Assembly (NCBI RefSeq): GCF_002198715.1
Contig: NZ_MWLK01000013.1
Location: 1-64,000, forward strand
Origin: Rhodomicrobium sp. R_RK_3
GTDB taxonomy: Bacteria > Pseudomonadota > Alphaproteobacteria > Rhizobiales > Rhodomicrobiaceae
Direction: 5' to 3'
Length of the DNA: 64,000 bases
Shown: positions 25,332-35,429 of the stretch, one piece after another
Layout: the number at the start of each line of letters is the position of its first letter
Numbering within the stretch: the stretch's first letter is position 1
Notes under the pieces: generated by a model
Told to the model about the DNA's origin: nothing
The model's database searches: none
What the model saw: the letters and a program-made list of their open reading frames with translations, nothing else
Program-made: the position numbers and the translations under genes

Positions 25332-27062
25332 TTATCCCCCGCACCGAAACCGCTCGGGCACCGCGCACGCGACGAGACTTTCCGGCGGCTTCGTCGTGAT
25401 CAGCAGCAGGCGCATGGGATCGCCGCCATTGATGTTGAAACCGTCGATGCAGGCGATGGTGCGCGGGGCCGGCTCAACGGTCGGCAGCCGGTCGGGACCG
25501 TCCTGGCGGATCAGCGCGAAGTCGGCCTTGCCCTGGCTGAGCGCGACATTGGCTTGCTCCACCGTCATCATCGGCGTCTTGGTGCCGAGGTTGAAGACGG
25601 CGCTCGGCTCGCGGTAACGGGTGAGGATGACGGGGCCGGGCGCGCAAGGTTTGAGAGCCGCGACGATTTCGGCGGCCTGCCGGCTCATCCAAAGCGGCTC
25701 AATGCTCGGCAGCACGAGCCGAAACGCGGCCAGATAGAGCAGCCCCGCGGTCACCACCGCCATGGCGATCGCGGCGTGGAATTTGCCGCCCCAGCTCGCC
25801 TTCGCCGTCAGCCATGACAGCCCAGCGAAGGCCCCCGCCAAAGGCAGCAACCAGAGCGAGGGCGCGATGCGAAAATAGGCGAACAGGCCGCCCAGGAAGA
25901 CCAATTGCGCCGCGGCGATGAACAGCCAGAGCGCCGCGCCCTGCCGGTAGGTGCGCATCGGCACTTGGCCGCGCAGCGTCACCTCGCGCAGCACCCAGGC
26001 GGCGGCCATGGCGATGGCGGGGAAATAGACCATGGCGTAATGCGGCAGCTTGGTCGGGGTCGCCTCCAGCACCAGCCAGAACGGGACCGTCCAGCCGATC
26101 AGGAACAAGGCGCGCCGGCTGGTCCGGTTGCGCCAGAGCCAGAGCGCCGCGCCGCCTGTGGCGACCAGGGCCGCCGGCCAAAAGCTCCACCAGAACACGA
26201 CGAAATAGAAACCGGGCGGTCCCCAATGCTTTTCCTGGCCGCCCTGAATCTTGCCGAGGAAATCCTCGCCGAATGCGAGCTGGAAGAATTGCCAGTCGGA
26301 CTTGACGCCGATGGCGATGAACCAGGGCAGCGTGATGGTCAGCATCACCGGGATGCCCCAGGCGGCGTGCAGGTTCTTCAGCCAGGAGCGGTCGCGGTCG
26401 AAGATGACGAGTGTGAGCGCGGTGAACAGCGCAACGCCCGGAGCGACGGGGCCCTTGACCAGGATGCCGAGGCCGAGCGCGATCCAGAAGGCGGCGGCGA
26501 TGCCGACCATATCCTGCCGTTTTCGGCGGAGGAGATAGATGCGGAACAGCGCGCCTTGCGCCAGCACGATGGTGGCCAGCAGCACCGCATCGGATTTGGC
26601 GATGCGGGATTCAAGGCTGATGGTCACGGCGGTGGCGAGCAGGATGGCGGCAAGCAGCGCCGTTTCTCGCCCGAATATCGGCCGGGCGGCCCACCAGCTC
26701 AGCAGCACGGCGGCGATGATGCCGATCAGCGAGGGCACCCGGTAGGCCCAGATCTGGGTCAGGTCATCGGGCGAAAGCAGGTTGACGCTGACGGCCTGCA
26801 GCCAGTAGATGCCGATCGGCTTCTTGTAGCGCGGCTCTTCCTGAAAACGGATGTCGATGGCGTCGCCGGTCTCGATCATCTGCTTGGTGGCCTGCGCGAA
26901 GCGTGCCTCGTCGCGGTCGGTGACGGGGAGCGAGGCGAAGCCGGGCAGGTAGAGCGCGAGGCAAAGGCCGATCAGAAAGGCGACGGCTAGGACTGGGCGC
27001 GAGGCCAGCCAGCCAAGCGCGCGTTTCGCCCCAAGATCGATTTGGGCGATCAAATGCCCCAT
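25332..27062 (-). CDS. ArnT/PMT-like family 39 glycosyltransferase
   Basis: The 576-residue polytopic membrane protein has the GT39/ArnT N-terminal signature V-T-D49-R-D51-E-A-R-F-A in the first periplasmic loop, then YKKPIGIYWLQA, and about 11-12 hydrophobic segments. The C-terminal soluble part (about 460-560) is short. Such enzymes use a polyprenyl-phosphate sugar donor to modify lipid A or other envelope glycans. No arn operon genes are here, so the sugar is unknown. It is on the same strand as pckA but 175 bp downstream, and probably has its own promoter. Confidence 0.88.
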   Translation of the reverse strand: MGHLIAQIDLGAKRALGWLASRPVLAVAFLIGLCLALYLPGFASLPVTDRDEARFAQATKQMIETGDAIDIRFQEEPRYKKPIGIYWLQAVSVNLLSPDDLTQIWAYRVPSLIGIIAAVLLSWWAARPIFGRETALLAAILLATAVTISLESRIAKSDAVLLATIVLAQGALFRIYLLRRKRQDMVGIAAAFWIALGLGILVKGPVAPGVALFTALTLVIFDRDRSWLKNLHAAWGIPVMLTITLPWFIAIGVKSDWQFFQLAFGEDFLGKIQGGQEKHWGPPGFYFVVFWWSFWPAALVATGGAALWLWRNRTSRRALFLIGWTVPFWLVLEATPTKLPHYAMVYFPAIAMAAAWVLREVTLRGQVPMRTYRQGAALWLFIAAAQLVFLGGLFAYFRIAPSLWLLPLAGAFAGLSWLTAKASWGGKFHAAIAMAVVTAGLLYLAAFRLVLPSIEPLWMSRQAAEIVAALKPCAPGPVILTRYREPSAVFNLGTKTPMMTVEQANVALSQGKADFALIRQDGPDRLPTVEPAPRTIACIDGFNINGGDPMRLLLITTKPPESLVACAVPERFRCGG

Positions 27063-27237
27063 ATATCAGTTCCCCGCTCAAAGCTGAGGCGCACCCCGCT
27101 TCGGCCCGGCCAAGCGAAATGTCCAGTTGCCCGCTTTGTAGCCGAAAGCTCAGGGCGCGCAAACAGATAGAGGCGCGCCTTGTCGAGGCGCGCCTCCGCA
27201 TTTCCAGCTTTCGGTTAATCCGAATATCTCGTCCGGC

Positions 27238-28851
27238 CTACTCTGCCGCCACCTGGATCGCAGGGCCGGCGCCCCGCACTTCGGCGTCGACATCGTCCTC
27301 GAAACGGCGGAAATTCTCCGCAAACATCGCCACGAGCTGGCGGGCATGGGTGTCGTAGTCCAGCTTGTCCGACCAGGTGCGGCGCGGATCGAGCAGATGC
27401 GGCGGCACGCCTTCCACATCCATCGGCACGTCAAAGCCGAACATCGGGTCGCGGCGGAAGCGGCCCGCCTGCAGCTTGCCGGACAACGCGCCATCGAGCA
27501 GGGCGCGGGTGAACTTCAGCGGCATGCGCTGGCCGACCCCATATTTGCCGCCGGTCCAGCCGGTGTTGACCAGCCAGCAATCGACGCCGTGTTCGGCGAT
27601 CAGCTCGCGCAGCATCTTGCCGTAGACGCTCGGATGGCGCGGCATGAACGGTGCGCCGAAGCAGGTCGAGAAGGTCGCCTGCACGCCGGAGACGCCTTTT
27701 TCGGTGCCGGCGACCTTGGCCGTATAGCCGGAGAGGAAGTGGTACATGGCCTGGCTGGGCGTCAGCTTGGCGATGGGCGGCAGCACACCGAACGCGTCGG
27801 CAGTCAGCATGACGATATTCTTGGGATGGTCCGAGCGGCCGCTCTTGCTGGCGTTGGGCACGAAGCTCAGCGGATAGGCCGAGCGGGTGTTCTCGGTCAG
27901 CGAGCCGTCATTGAAGTCCGGCTCGCGCGTCGCCGGGTCGAGCACGACGTTTTCCAACACCGCTGCCCAGCGATTGGTCGCGGCATAGATGTCGGGCTCC
28001 TGCTCCTTCGACAGCTTGATGGTCTTGGCGTAGCAGCCGCCCTCGAAATTATAGATGCCGTCCTTCGACCAGCCATGCTCGTCGTCGCCGATCAGCGTGC
28101 GGGCGGGGTCGGCCGAGAGCGTGGTCTTGCCGGTGCCCGACAGGCCGAAGAAGATTGCGGAATTGCCGCCGCCGTTCTCCTCGCTCGCCGAGCAGTGCAT
28201 CGGCATCACGCCGCGCTCGGGCAGCACGTAGTTCAGGTAGCCGAACACCGATTTCTTGGTCTCGCCGGCATAGGACGTGCCGCCGATTAGCACCAGCTTG
28301 CGGGTGAAGTCGCAGGCGATGACGGTCTCGGTGCGGCAGCCGTGGCGTGCCGGATCGGCGCGGAAGCTCGGCAGGTTGATGATGGTGAATTGCGGCGCAA
28401 AGCCCGCCAGTTCGTCTGCGGGCGGCACGATCAGCATGTGCTGGATGAACAGCGCGTGCCAGGCCAGCTCCGTATAGACGCGGGCGTTCAGCCGGTATTG
28501 CGGGTCGGCGCCGGCGTAGAGATCCTGGGAAATCAGCTCGACGCCGCCGGCATGGGCGAGGAAATCCTGCAGCAGCGCGTCGAAATGTTCGGGCGAAAGC
28601 GCCTTGTTGTTGCCCCACCAGATGGTGTCCTCGGTCAGCGCGTCGCGGACAATGAACTTGTCTGCGGCGGAGCGGCCCGTATGAGCACCGGTCCGCATCG
28701 ACAGCGCGCCTGTCGAGACCACTTCGCCTTCTCCGCGCTGGACAGCCAGCTCGTACAATTCGGCGGTGGATGGGTTTTTACGTTTGGCCGTCAGCTGGCC
28801 GGTCAGATTCACGGACGCCGGCAAGGACTTGCCGCTGGTCTCTTGGTTCAC
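27238..28851 (-). CDS. pckA: ATP-dependent phosphoenolpyruvate carboxykinase
   Basis: PckA makes PEP from oxaloacetate and ATP, the gluconeogenic entry for growth on organic acids. The 537-residue enzyme has the P-loop G-L-S-G-T-G-K242-T-T, the upstream [12 protein letters not shown] segment (kinase-1a region) and LIGDDEHGW with the metal-binding acids. It starts with GTG, well placed after an aggga ribosome-binding site. In Hyphomicrobiales pckA usually sits divergent to chvI-chvG; here a HugZ-like gene lies between, still giving a pckA / ChvIG / HPr-kinase block that ties gluconeogenesis to that regulatory system. Confidence 0.97.
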   Translation of the reverse strand: MNQETSGKSLPASVNLTGQLTAKRKNPSTAELYELAVQRGEGEVVSTGALSMRTGAHTGRSAADKFIVRDALTEDTIWWGNNKALSPEHFDALLQDFLAHAGGVELISQDLYAGADPQYRLNARVYTELAWHALFIQHMLIVPPADELAGFAPQFTIINLPSFRADPARHGCRTETVIACDFTRKLVLIGGTSYAGETKKSVFGYLNYVLPERGVMPMHCSASEENGGGNSAIFFGLSGTGKTTLSADPARTLIGDDEHGWSKDGIYNFEGGCYAKTIKLSKEQEPDIYAATNRWAAVLENVVLDPATREPDFNDGSLTENTRSAYPLSFVPNASKSGRSDHPKNIVMLTADAFGVLPPIAKLTPSQAMYHFLSGYTAKVAGTEKGVSGVQATFSTCFGAPFMPRHPSVYGKMLRELIAEHGVDCWLVNTGWTGGKYGVGQRMPLKFTRALLDGALSGKLQAGRFRRDPMFGFDVPMDVEGVPPHLLDPRRTWSDKLDYDTHARQLVAMFAENFRRFEDDVDAEVRGAGPAIQVAAE

Positions 28852-29043
28852 AGACTACTCCCTAATAATCCAGGTCTTCATGGGACGAGGATGACCGAGT
28901 CAAAGACGTGTTTTGCGTGATAATCAGCGTAGACGCGTTTAGGTTGCCACCGGCTTGAAATTATGTCCAGCCGGCTGAATGGCTTATAAATAACCGGCTT
29001 CATCGGCGCCGTTTTTGTTTGCATACAATTTAGGCAAAGCTGC

Positions 29044-29775
29044 CTACGCGGCGCGGCGGAAAAGCTCGAAGAGCGCGGCGGAAAGCTCGGCGGGCGCGGA
29101 AATCGGCGCCGGAAACGCCAGCCTGTGGGAGTAATCGCCGGCGGCGATCTCGCAGCCATCGGGGTCGCATGCGGCGACTCGCCACGGATGCGGCTGGGCG
29201 GATGCGCCTGCCGGAGCCAGGCGCGCGACGAGTTCCGCATGGGCGGAGTTGACCGCCTCGATCGCCGAATCGACATCCGCGTCCCAGGCGCGTGCTGCGG
29301 CCGGACCGAGCAGCACGTCGCCCCCCTCGAGGGTGGTGATGCGGCCGAAGCCGCCGACATAATGCGCGCGTTCGACCTTCAGCCGCCAAAAGCTGAAATC
29401 GGCGAAATCGGCGTAAAGCGCCGCGCTCGGATGGCGGGCGAGAAATCTGGCGCGGGCGCGCGGCTCGCTTGTCCTTTCGGCACGACCCATAAGGCTGACG
29501 CGGCCAAGATTGAGCGGATCGTCGCCCCCCGCTTGCGCCGAAAACAGGATCGAGGCACGGTCATCCGCCTCAAGATTGCGCGTATGCCATGCCAGTTTGG
29601 AGATCAGCATGATGGGCGAGCCATCGGTTTCGGTGGCGGCGGTAATCAGCGAAGCGTAAGGAGCGCCGGTTCCACATTCGAGCGTTGCCAAGGAAGCAAC
29701 GCCAGCCATACGCATCAACCCGCGGGCTGACGCCAAAATTAAGCCCCATTCCGCAGAGCTATGGGAGGACATCAT
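29044..29775 (-). CDS. HugZ-like pyridoxamine 5'-phosphate oxidase-fold protein
   Basis: The 243-residue protein has an N-terminal split-barrel FMN/heme-binding domain (about 10-165; MRMAGVASLATL and ISKLAWHTRNLEADDRASIL are typical) and a C-terminal DUF2470 domain (about 165-240; IEAVNSAHAELVARLA). This two-domain form is the HugZ/heme-utilisation group, some members of which degrade or store heme. There is no iron-uptake gene nearby. It sits between pckA and chvI, divergent from chvI by 130 bp. Confidence 0.87.
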   Translation of the reverse strand: MMSSHSSAEWGLILASARGLMRMAGVASLATLECGTGAPYASLITAATETDGSPIMLISKLAWHTRNLEADDRASILFSAQAGGDDPLNLGRVSLMGRAERTSEPRARARFLARHPSAALYADFADFSFWRLKVERAHYVGGFGRITTLEGGDVLLGPAAARAWDADVDSAIEAVNSAHAELVARLAPAGASAQPHPWRVAACDPDGCEIAAGDYSHRLAFPAPISAPAELSAALFELFRRAA

Positions 29776-29905
29776 TTCTCCGATTGCATTTTAGGAAGAG
29801 TGATCTACGATGCGTTCCTCTGCAGACCGTGACTTTTTTACCACATGGCAAGCCTGAAGCTTGAATCATAACCGCTGACATAGTGTCGCCGAGGCCGTGA
29901 AATTC

Positions 29906-30601
29906 ATGCCGACAATCGCACTTGTTGACGACGACCGCAACATCGTCACCTCCCTCCGAATGGTCCTGGAAGCCGAAGGCTACAAGATCCAGGCCTATAC
30001 CGACGGCGCCTCCGCCCTGGACGGCCTGTCGGCCGAGCCGCCGGACCTGGCGATATTGGATATCAAGATGCCCCGCATGGACGGGATGGAACTGCTCCGG
30101 CGCCTGCGCCAGCGCACCGAAATGCCGGTGATCTTCCTGACCTCGAAAGAGGACGAGATTGACGAGCTTTTCGGGCTGAAAATGGGCGCGGATGATTTCA
30201 TCCGGAAGCCGTTCTCGCAGCGCCTCGTGGTCGAGCGGGTGAAGGCGATCCTGCGCCGCTCCTCGCCGCGCGAGGCTTCCGCCGCCGTCGAGGATCCGGC
30301 AAAAATCATCGAGCGCGGCAAGCTCAAGCTCGATCCCGAGCGCCATACCTGCATCTGGGACAACAAGCAGGTGACGCTGACGGTGACCGAATTCCTCATC
30401 CTGCAGGCGCTCGCCCATCGTCCCGGGGTGGTGAAAAGCCGTGACGCGCTGATGGATGCGGCCTATGACGATCAGGTCTATGTCGACGACCGCACCATCG
30501 ACAGCCACATCAAACGCTTGCGCAAGAAGTTCAAGCTGGTGGACAATAATTTCGACGTGATCGAGACACTTTACGGGGTGGGCTACCGCTTTAAGGAATG
30601 A
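29906..30601 (+). CDS. chvI: Response regulator ChvI
   Basis: This OmpR/PhoB-type regulator has a receiver domain with phosphoacceptor D52 ([14 protein letters not shown]) and a C-terminal winged helix ending [17 protein letters not shown] and YGVGYRFKE. It is the ChvI/ExoS-partner regulator that in rhizobia and Agrobacterium controls the acid, exopolysaccharide and host-interaction switch. I use the ATG giving [10 protein letters not shown] (231 residues), which matches the family start; an in-frame GTG three codons upstream is possible. Its stop overlaps chvG in an ATGA. The ExoR periplasmic inhibitor is not in this window. Confidence 0.95.
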   Translation: MPTIALVDDDRNIVTSLRMVLEAEGYKIQAYTDGASALDGLSAEPPDLAILDIKMPRMDGMELLRRLRQRTEMPVIFLTSKEDEIDELFGLKMGADDFIRKPFSQRLVVERVKAILRRSSPREASAAVEDPAKIIERGKLKLDPERHTCIWDNKQVTLTVTEFLILQALAHRPGVVKSRDALMDAAYDDQVYVDDRTIDSHIKRLRKKFKLVDNNFDVIETLYGVGYRFKE

Positions 30602-32397
30602 CGCTCGACGCACCGGACATCGCCATCGACGCCGGCCCGTCGCTGGCCAGGCGCGCGGCCGCCCGCTTCAGCCGCTTCAGTTGGCGGCGGCTGAAGAGCG
30701 CCTTGTCGCGCGTCGGATTCTACTATCACTTCACCAGCATCACCGGCCGCATCGTCGCGCTTAATGTCATGAGCCTCCTGGTGCTTTTAGGCGGGATGCT
30801 CTATCTCAGCGACTTTCGCGACCGATTGATCGGCGCGCGCAGCAACAGCTTGAAGATCGAGGCCGAGATCATCGCCAGCGCCGTGACGCTGGAGGGCACG
30901 CCGCGCGTCTCGGAGAGCATCGACGACGCCATTTTCGGCCCGCCCGTCGAGGCGGCCTATACGATCAGCCTGGAAAAATCCGCCGAATTGCTGCGGACCC
31001 TGATCGTGCCGTCCCAGACGCATGGCTATATCTACCATGCCGACGGCACCTGGCTGGTCGACAGCGACAAGATCTACAAGGCCGGCAAGCTCACCCGCTA
31101 CCAGAGCCCGAGCCGGCGCAGCGAGGAAGTCAGCAGCCTCTACCGGCTGTGGCTGAGCGTCGAGCGGATGCTGCGCGGCGAAAGCCTGCCCAAGCTGGGC
31201 GAAATCAGCATCCAGAACGGCAAGGCCTTCGCGGAAGTTAGGGCGGCTCTGCAGCAGGGCAGCTCGACGCAGCTCGTACGCGAGAACGAGCTCGGCGAGA
31301 CCATCCTCAGCATCGCCGCGCCGATCAAGAAGGGCGGCAAGGTGCTCGGCGCATTGCTGCTGACCACGGCGGATGGCGATATCGACGCCATTCTCGCCGA
31401 TGAGCGCGCCTCTGTGGTCCGGGTCTGGCTGTTCATCCTGATCGTGACGACGGCCGGCTCCTTCGTGCTCGCCGGCACCATTGCAAGGCCCATGCACCAG
31501 CTCGCCAGCGCCGCCGAAAGCGTGCGCCGGGATAGCAAGACCCGCGCCGAGATCCCGGACTATCCCGACCGGCGCGATGAGATCGGCCATCTGTCGCGCT
31601 CGCTGCGCGACATGACCAAGACGCTCTACGCCCGGCTCGACGCCATCGAAAGCTTCGCCGCCGACGTCGCCCATGAGCTGAAGAACCCGCTGACCTCCCT
31701 GCATAGCGCCGTCGACACCTTCTCCGTCGTCAGGAAGGACGAGGACCGCGACCGGCTGATCCAGGTCATGCGCCATGACGTGCAGCGGCTCGACCGGCTG
31801 ATTACCGATATCTCCGACGCCTCGCGGCTGGATTCGGAAATGGCGCGCGAAAGCCGCCAGCAGGTCAATATCGCCGCGCTGCTACACGATCTGTGCGGCG
31901 CGCTGAACGACGTTCACCGCGACAGCCGCGCGCGCATCGACGTACAGATCAAGGGAATCGCCCGGCCGATCGCCATGGGGGCGAAGAGCCCCTTCGCTAT
32001 CCAGGCGCATGAGGGCCGGCTGCAGCAGGTGGTCGCCAACCTGCTCGACAACGCCATGTCCTTCACGCCGAAGGAGGGCAAGATCCGCATCGTCTGCGGC
32101 ATTGTCCGCAAGTCGAACGAGATCGAACTGGCTGTCGAGGATGACGGCCCCGGCATTCCGGCCGAGAACCTGGAAAAGATTTTCGACCGCTTTTACACCG
32201 ATCGCCCGTCGCAAGAGGATTTTGGCAAGAATTCCGGCCTCGGCCTGAATATTTCGCGCCAGATCATTACGGCGCATGGCGGCCGCATCTGGGCGGAGAA
32301 CCGCATGGCGCCGCCGATCCGGACCAAGGCCGGCGCCTATACGCCGCCCCGTATCCTCGGCGCGCGCTTCGTCATCCGCCTGCCGGCGAGCGGATGA
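30598..32397 (+). CDS. chvG: Sensor histidine kinase ChvG
   Basis: The 599-residue membrane kinase has a first transmembrane helix at about 48-68, a periplasmic sensor domain of some 200 residues, a second helix at about 275-297, a HAMP linker, then the DHp domain with H359 ([15 protein letters not shown]). The ATP-binding domain shows the N box [10 protein letters not shown]1 DDGPGIP and G2 GLGLNIS. It phosphorylates ChvI. The signal in relatives is acidity and envelope state through ExoR binding. The gene overlaps both chvI and hprK by 4 bases. Confidence 0.96.
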   Translation: MTLDAPDIAIDAGPSLARRAAARFSRFSWRRLKSALSRVGFYYHFTSITGRIVALNVMSLLVLLGGMLYLSDFRDRLIGARSNSLKIEAEIIASAVTLEGTPRVSESIDDAIFGPPVEAAYTISLEKSAELLRTLIVPSQTHGYIYHADGTWLVDSDKIYKAGKLTRYQSPSRRSEEVSSLYRLWLSVERMLRGESLPKLGEISIQNGKAFAEVRAALQQGSSTQLVRENELGETILSIAAPIKKGGKVLGALLLTTADGDIDAILADERASVVRVWLFILIVTTAGSFVLAGTIARPMHQLASAAESVRRDSKTRAEIPDYPDRRDEIGHLSRSLRDMTKTLYARLDAIESFAADVAHELKNPLTSLHSAVDTFSVVRKDEDRDRLIQVMRHDVQRLDRLITDISDASRLDSEMARESRQQVNIAALLHDLCGALNDVHRDSRARIDVQIKGIARPIAMGAKSPFAIQAHEGRLQQVVANLLDNAMSFTPKEGKIRIVCGIVRKSNEIELAVEDDGPGIPAENLEKIFDRFYTDRPSQEDFGKNSGLGLNISRQIITAHGGRIWAENRMAPPIRTKAGAYTPPRILGARFVIRLPASG

Positions 32398-32843
32398 GCG
32401 GTCAGGCCCAGTTGATTTACGGCACCTGCGTCGCGCTCGGGGAGAGCGCCGCTTTGCTGCGCGGGCCGTCGGGGAGCGGCAAATCCGATCTGGCGCTGCG
32501 CTTCGTACTCGGCATGGACCCGGTCCTCGACGCCGCTCTGGTATCCGACGATCAGCTCAGCGTCGCCGCCCGTGGCGGCCGGCTGATCGGCAGCCCGCCG
32601 CCCGCGCTGGCCGGACGGCTCGAAGTGCGCGGCGTCGGCATCGTCACCCTGCCCTACCGCCGCGAGGCCGAGCTGAAACTCATCGTCGAGCTGAGCGAAC
32701 CCGACGACGTGCCGCGCTTCCCCCCGCCCAAACTGCCCACCGAGACCGTCTGCGGCGTCGCGCTGCCGGTTCTGGCGCTCGCTCCCTTCGAAGCTTCGGC
32801 CCCGCTGAAACTACGGCTGGCGCTTCAACGCATCGCTCATTGA
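32394..32843 (+). CDS. hprK: HPr kinase/phosphorylase, short alphaproteobacterial form
   Basis: The 149-residue protein has the catalytic domain only, without the N-terminal half found in Gram-positive enzymes, as usual in Alphaproteobacteria. The P-loop reads G24-P-S-G-S-G-K30-S. DDQLSVAARGGRLIG and the signature GRLEVRGVGIVTL follow. It should phosphorylate HPr on serine, the one encoded at 33827. Overlap with chvG (ATGA) makes it part of the ChvIG transcript, linking the two-component system to the regulatory PTS. Confidence 0.95.
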   Translation: MSGQAQLIYGTCVALGESAALLRGPSGSGKSDLALRFVLGMDPVLDAALVSDDQLSVAARGGRLIGSPPPALAGRLEVRGVGIVTLPYRREAELKLIVELSEPDDVPRFPPPKLPTETVCGVALPVLALAPFEASAPLKLRLALQRIAH

Positions 32844-33009
32844 AAAAAATTGCTGCATCGCATCGAAAACGCGCAAATTCCTTTGATATCCGCCCGCTCT
32901 TCACCAGGATGGCGCGAGAGGCGGCGACGCCGAGGGCAAACCGTTATATAATGCATGCTAGCGTGAGATGGCTTGGGCCGTTTCCTGTCTGGCTGGGGCA
33001 GAATCGAGC

Positions 33010-33411
33010 ATGATCGGTGTGGTGATCGTCACACATGGCAATTTGGCCCGCGAATTCCGCGCGGCGCTTGAGCATGTGGTTGGACCGCAGGAGCAGATCG
33101 CGACGATCTGCATTCAGCCCGATGACAATATGGAGGAGCGGCGGCTCGCCATCCTCAAGGCGATCGGCAGCGTCGACACCGGCGATGGCTGCGTCCTCCT
33201 CACCGACATGTTCGGCGGCACGCCCTCCAATCTCGCCATCTCCGTGATGGACGAATCGCATGTCGAGGTGATCGCCGGCATCAACCTGCCGATGCTGGTG
33301 AAACTCGCCCGCGTCCGCGAGGAAAGCCCGATCTCGGAGGCGATCAAGCTCGCCCAGGACGCCGGCCGCAAGTACATCCATGTCGCCAGCCAGGTCCTGA
33401 CCGGCCGTTAG
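33010..33411 (+). CDS. PTS EIIA, mannose-type (regulatory)
   Basis: The 133-residue protein has the EIIA-Man fold with the phosphorylatable His in M-I-G-V-V-I-V-T-H9-G-N-L-A. TDMFGGTPSNLA is also characteristic. No sugar-specific EIIB or EIIC exists nearby, so this is the incomplete, regulatory PTS of Alphaproteobacteria, taking phosphate from HPr-His. I start at MIGVVIVTHG; the upstream in-frame Met adds residues not seen in the family. It follows hprK by 166 bp and may have its own promoter. Confidence 0.94.
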   Translation: MIGVVIVTHGNLAREFRAALEHVVGPQEQIATICIQPDDNMEERRLAILKAIGSVDTGDGCVLLTDMFGGTPSNLAISVMDESHVEVIAGINLPMLVKLARVREESPISEAIKLAQDAGRKYIHVASQVLTGR

Positions 33412-33826
33412 CTGGGCGCATTTGAAGCGGCCTCAAAGGCCGCCGCGATCCTTCCAGGCGTATGCCGCAGCCCTGCCGCTCCCCATGGGAAAGGGACACG
33501 GCTGCGGAGCAGGTCAGGCGCAGATTTAGTAGCCAATGCTCCGCCCGCGCACCGGATTGTGATCGGCGCGGGCCGAACTTGTCATGCGGCTGACGTGTTC
33601 AACCGCCAAGGTCTCCCCGAGACCGCCTTTATCGCCGCAAGGCGGGGCGTTGGTTCGACTGCGTTCCTGTGAATTTCCTGAGGATAAGTCGCAATTCGAC
33701 TTCGTTTGCGCCCTCCGCGCGAATAAGTCCTTGTGAGCGGAAACCGCTCAACAGACTTTTACTTCGGAGCGGCCTCGTGCATAATCCCTGCGCTCATTCG
33801 CGCGCCCATCAACCCACAGGGTAATC
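33412..33826. other. Intergenic region between EIIA-Man and HPr
   Basis: This 415-base gap has no coding signal. It holds a family 2 repeat core (gctccccatgggaaaggg and flanks, about 33478-33508), a perfect 7-base inverted repeat at 33734-33750 and a possible -10 at 33780-33785. Other bacteria of this group keep the two genes closer, so the repeat may have widened the gap (inference). Confidence 0.45.
33734..33750. promoter_or_regulatory. Inverted repeat upstream of HPr, possible operator
   Basis: TGAGCGG-AAA-CCGCTCA is a perfect 7+7 palindrome with a 3-base spacer. It lies about 30 bases before the CATAAT candidate -10 (33780-33785), which itself precedes the HPr start by about 41 bases. 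No T-run follows, so a protein-binding site is more likely than a terminator. The -35 (ttttac) is poor. Confidence 0.4.
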
Positions 33827-34126
33827 ATGACCCACATGTCTGCTTCCGGCGTCTATCAGTGCCTGGCTGAAGTCATGGTCGTGAATAAAAAAGGCCTGCA
33901 TGCACGGGCCTCCGCAGCCTTCGTCAAATGCGTCGAGAAATACGACGCCGAAGTCACCGTCACCAAGGATGGGCAAGGCGTCAGCGGTGCCTCGATCATG
34001 GGCTTGATGATGCTGACCGCCGGGCCGGGGTCGACCATCCTGATCGAGACCGAAGGCCCCGACGCCGAGGAAGCCCTGGACGCACTCACCGCACTGGTGG
34101 AGCAAGGGTTTTACGAGGAAGACTGA
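33827..34126 (+). CDS. ptsH: HPr family phosphocarrier protein
   Basis: The 99-residue protein has the PEP-dependent site H25 (K-K-G-L-H-A-R-A-S-A) and the kinase site S56 in G-A-S-I-M-G-L-M-M-L, the SIMG form recognised by HPr kinases. A ten-residue N-terminal extension is longer than in E. coli HPr. It should be phosphorylated on His by EI-Ntr (not in the window) and on Ser by HprK. Its 3' end overlaps the convergent glycosyltransferase gene by 16 bp. Confidence 0.95.
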   Translation: MTHMSASGVYQCLAEVMVVNKKGLHARASAAFVKCVEKYDAEVTVTKDGQGVSGASIMGLMMLTAGPGSTILIETEGPDAEEALDALTALVEQGFYEED

Positions 34127-34743
34127 GCCGGCAGCGTCGAGCGCGCGCCGAGATGGCCGACACGGCGATAGGACGAAATCTCATCGACATCGGTCAGCGC
34201 CGCCGCGAAGGCGACCTTGCGGTCCGACAGATTGTTGAGCGTATCGCCTAGCGCATGCGGCGTAGACCAGCGCACGCCGTCGAACAGGCCCGGCAGGTGA
34301 GGCAACGGGTTTAGCCCGATCAGCCAGAAACCGCCATCGGCGGCCGGACCGAAGACGGCCTCGTTGCGTTTCAGCAGCCGGAATGCCTCGGCAATATGCG
34401 CGGCGCTGACTTCCGGAATATCCGAGCCGATCAGCACCACAGGCCGGTGCCCCTGCCCCCGCAGCAGCCGCTCCATACGCGCGCCGAGATCGCCGCCGCC
34501 CTGCGCCACGCGCCGAACGCCCCGCGGCCAGAACCGCGAGCAGGCCTTCCGATCCGGCGTCACCGCCAAGACCGCCCGCCACCGCCGGTCGTAGGCAAGG
34601 CGCCGGATCAAACTCCCCGACACCCCGCGATAAAACCGCAAGCTCGCCGCTGCGCCGATCTCCGCCGCCAGACGCGTCTTCACGCGCCCCAGCAGCGGCT
34701 CCCGCACCATGATGATGAGACACCCGGCACGCGCGCCGTTCAC
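34111..34743 (-). CDS. DUF2064 / TIGR04282-type glycosyltransferase
   Basis: The 210-residue protein opens CLIIMVREPLLGRVKTRLA, the start shared by this nucleotide-sugar transferase group, and has the VVLIGSDIPEVSAAHI and FGPAADGGFWLIGL segments typical of it. The family name refers to arsenosugar gene clusters, but most members lie elsewhere and are uncharacterised. Its start overlaps the stop of the upstream TIGR04283-type gene by 4 bases, so the two act as a pair. No arsenic genes are present. Confidence 0.85.
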   Translation of the reverse strand: MNGARAGCLIIMVREPLLGRVKTRLAAEIGAAASLRFYRGVSGSLIRRLAYDRRWRAVLAVTPDRKACSRFWPRGVRRVAQGGGDLGARMERLLRGQGHRPVVLIGSDIPEVSAAHIAEAFRLLKRNEAVFGPAADGGFWLIGLNPLPHLPGLFDGVRWSTPHALGDTLNNLSDRKVAFAAALTDVDEISSYRRVGHLGARSTLPAQSSS

Positions 34744-35429
34744 CCGTAGAGCCGGGCGAGGACGTGCGGCGGCACGCGCATGTAATAGAGGCTGAGGCAG
34801 GTCAGGTTGCGCAAGGTCCGGCGGAAATAGCCCTCGGCGCGATAGCGGCGGGCGCTGGTGACGGCGATCGCCCGCAGAAAGCGCAGACGGCCCCGGCCGA
34901 GCCGCGCGATCATATCGACGTCCTCCATCAGCGCCATCGGCCTGAAGCCGCCGACCTCGTCATAGAGCCGGCGCGAGATCAGAAGGCCCTGGTCGCCATA
35001 GGGCATCCGGAACACCAGGCAGCGCAGGCCGACCATCAGCTTCAGATAGGATGCCCATAGGCCGCGATCGTCGAGCCCGAACCGGAAGACCGCCGCCGTT
35101 TGCGGCTGCCCGCGCAGCTCGATGCCTCGGATCATCTCCAGCGCTTCTTCTTCCCAGCCCTCCTGCAGCACCGTGTCGGCGTGGAGGAACAGCAACCAGT
35201 CGCTCTTGGCCGCGCCCGCCCCGGCGGCAAGCTGCTGCCCGCGCCCGCGCTGGGCCAGGACGAAGCGCGCGCCCGCCGCCTCGGCGACATTCGGCGTGCG
35301 ATCCGTCGACCCGCCATCCGCGACGACGACGTCGCGCACAATGCCATGAACGGCCGCCGGTACGAGGGCGGTCAGGGTGCGCGCCAGATGCGCATCCGCG
35401 TTCAAGGTGGGAATGACAACCGAGATCAT
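34740..35429 (-). CDS. TIGR04283-type family 2 glycosyltransferase
   Basis: The 229-residue GT2 protein starts MISVVIPTLNADAHLARTL. It has VVADGGSTDRT (nucleotide binding), the D-x-D-type LFLHADTVL, and MEDVDMIARL (acceptor side). It is the usual partner of the DUF2064 transferase that follows and overlaps it. A second ATG four codons upstream is possible. The sugar and acceptor are unknown; the pair may build a small glycolipid or a modified metabolite (inference). Confidence 0.86.
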   Translation of the reverse strand: MISVVIPTLNADAHLARTLTALVPAAVHGIVRDVVVADGGSTDRTPNVAEAAGARFVLAQRGRGQQLAAGAGAAKSDWLLFLHADTVLQEGWEEEALEMIRGIELRGQPQTAAVFRFGLDDRGLWASYLKLMVGLRCLVFRMPYGDQGLLISRRLYDEVGGFRPMALMEDVDMIARLGRGRLRFLRAIAVTSARRYRAEGYFRRTLRNLTCLSLYYMRVPPHVLARLYG

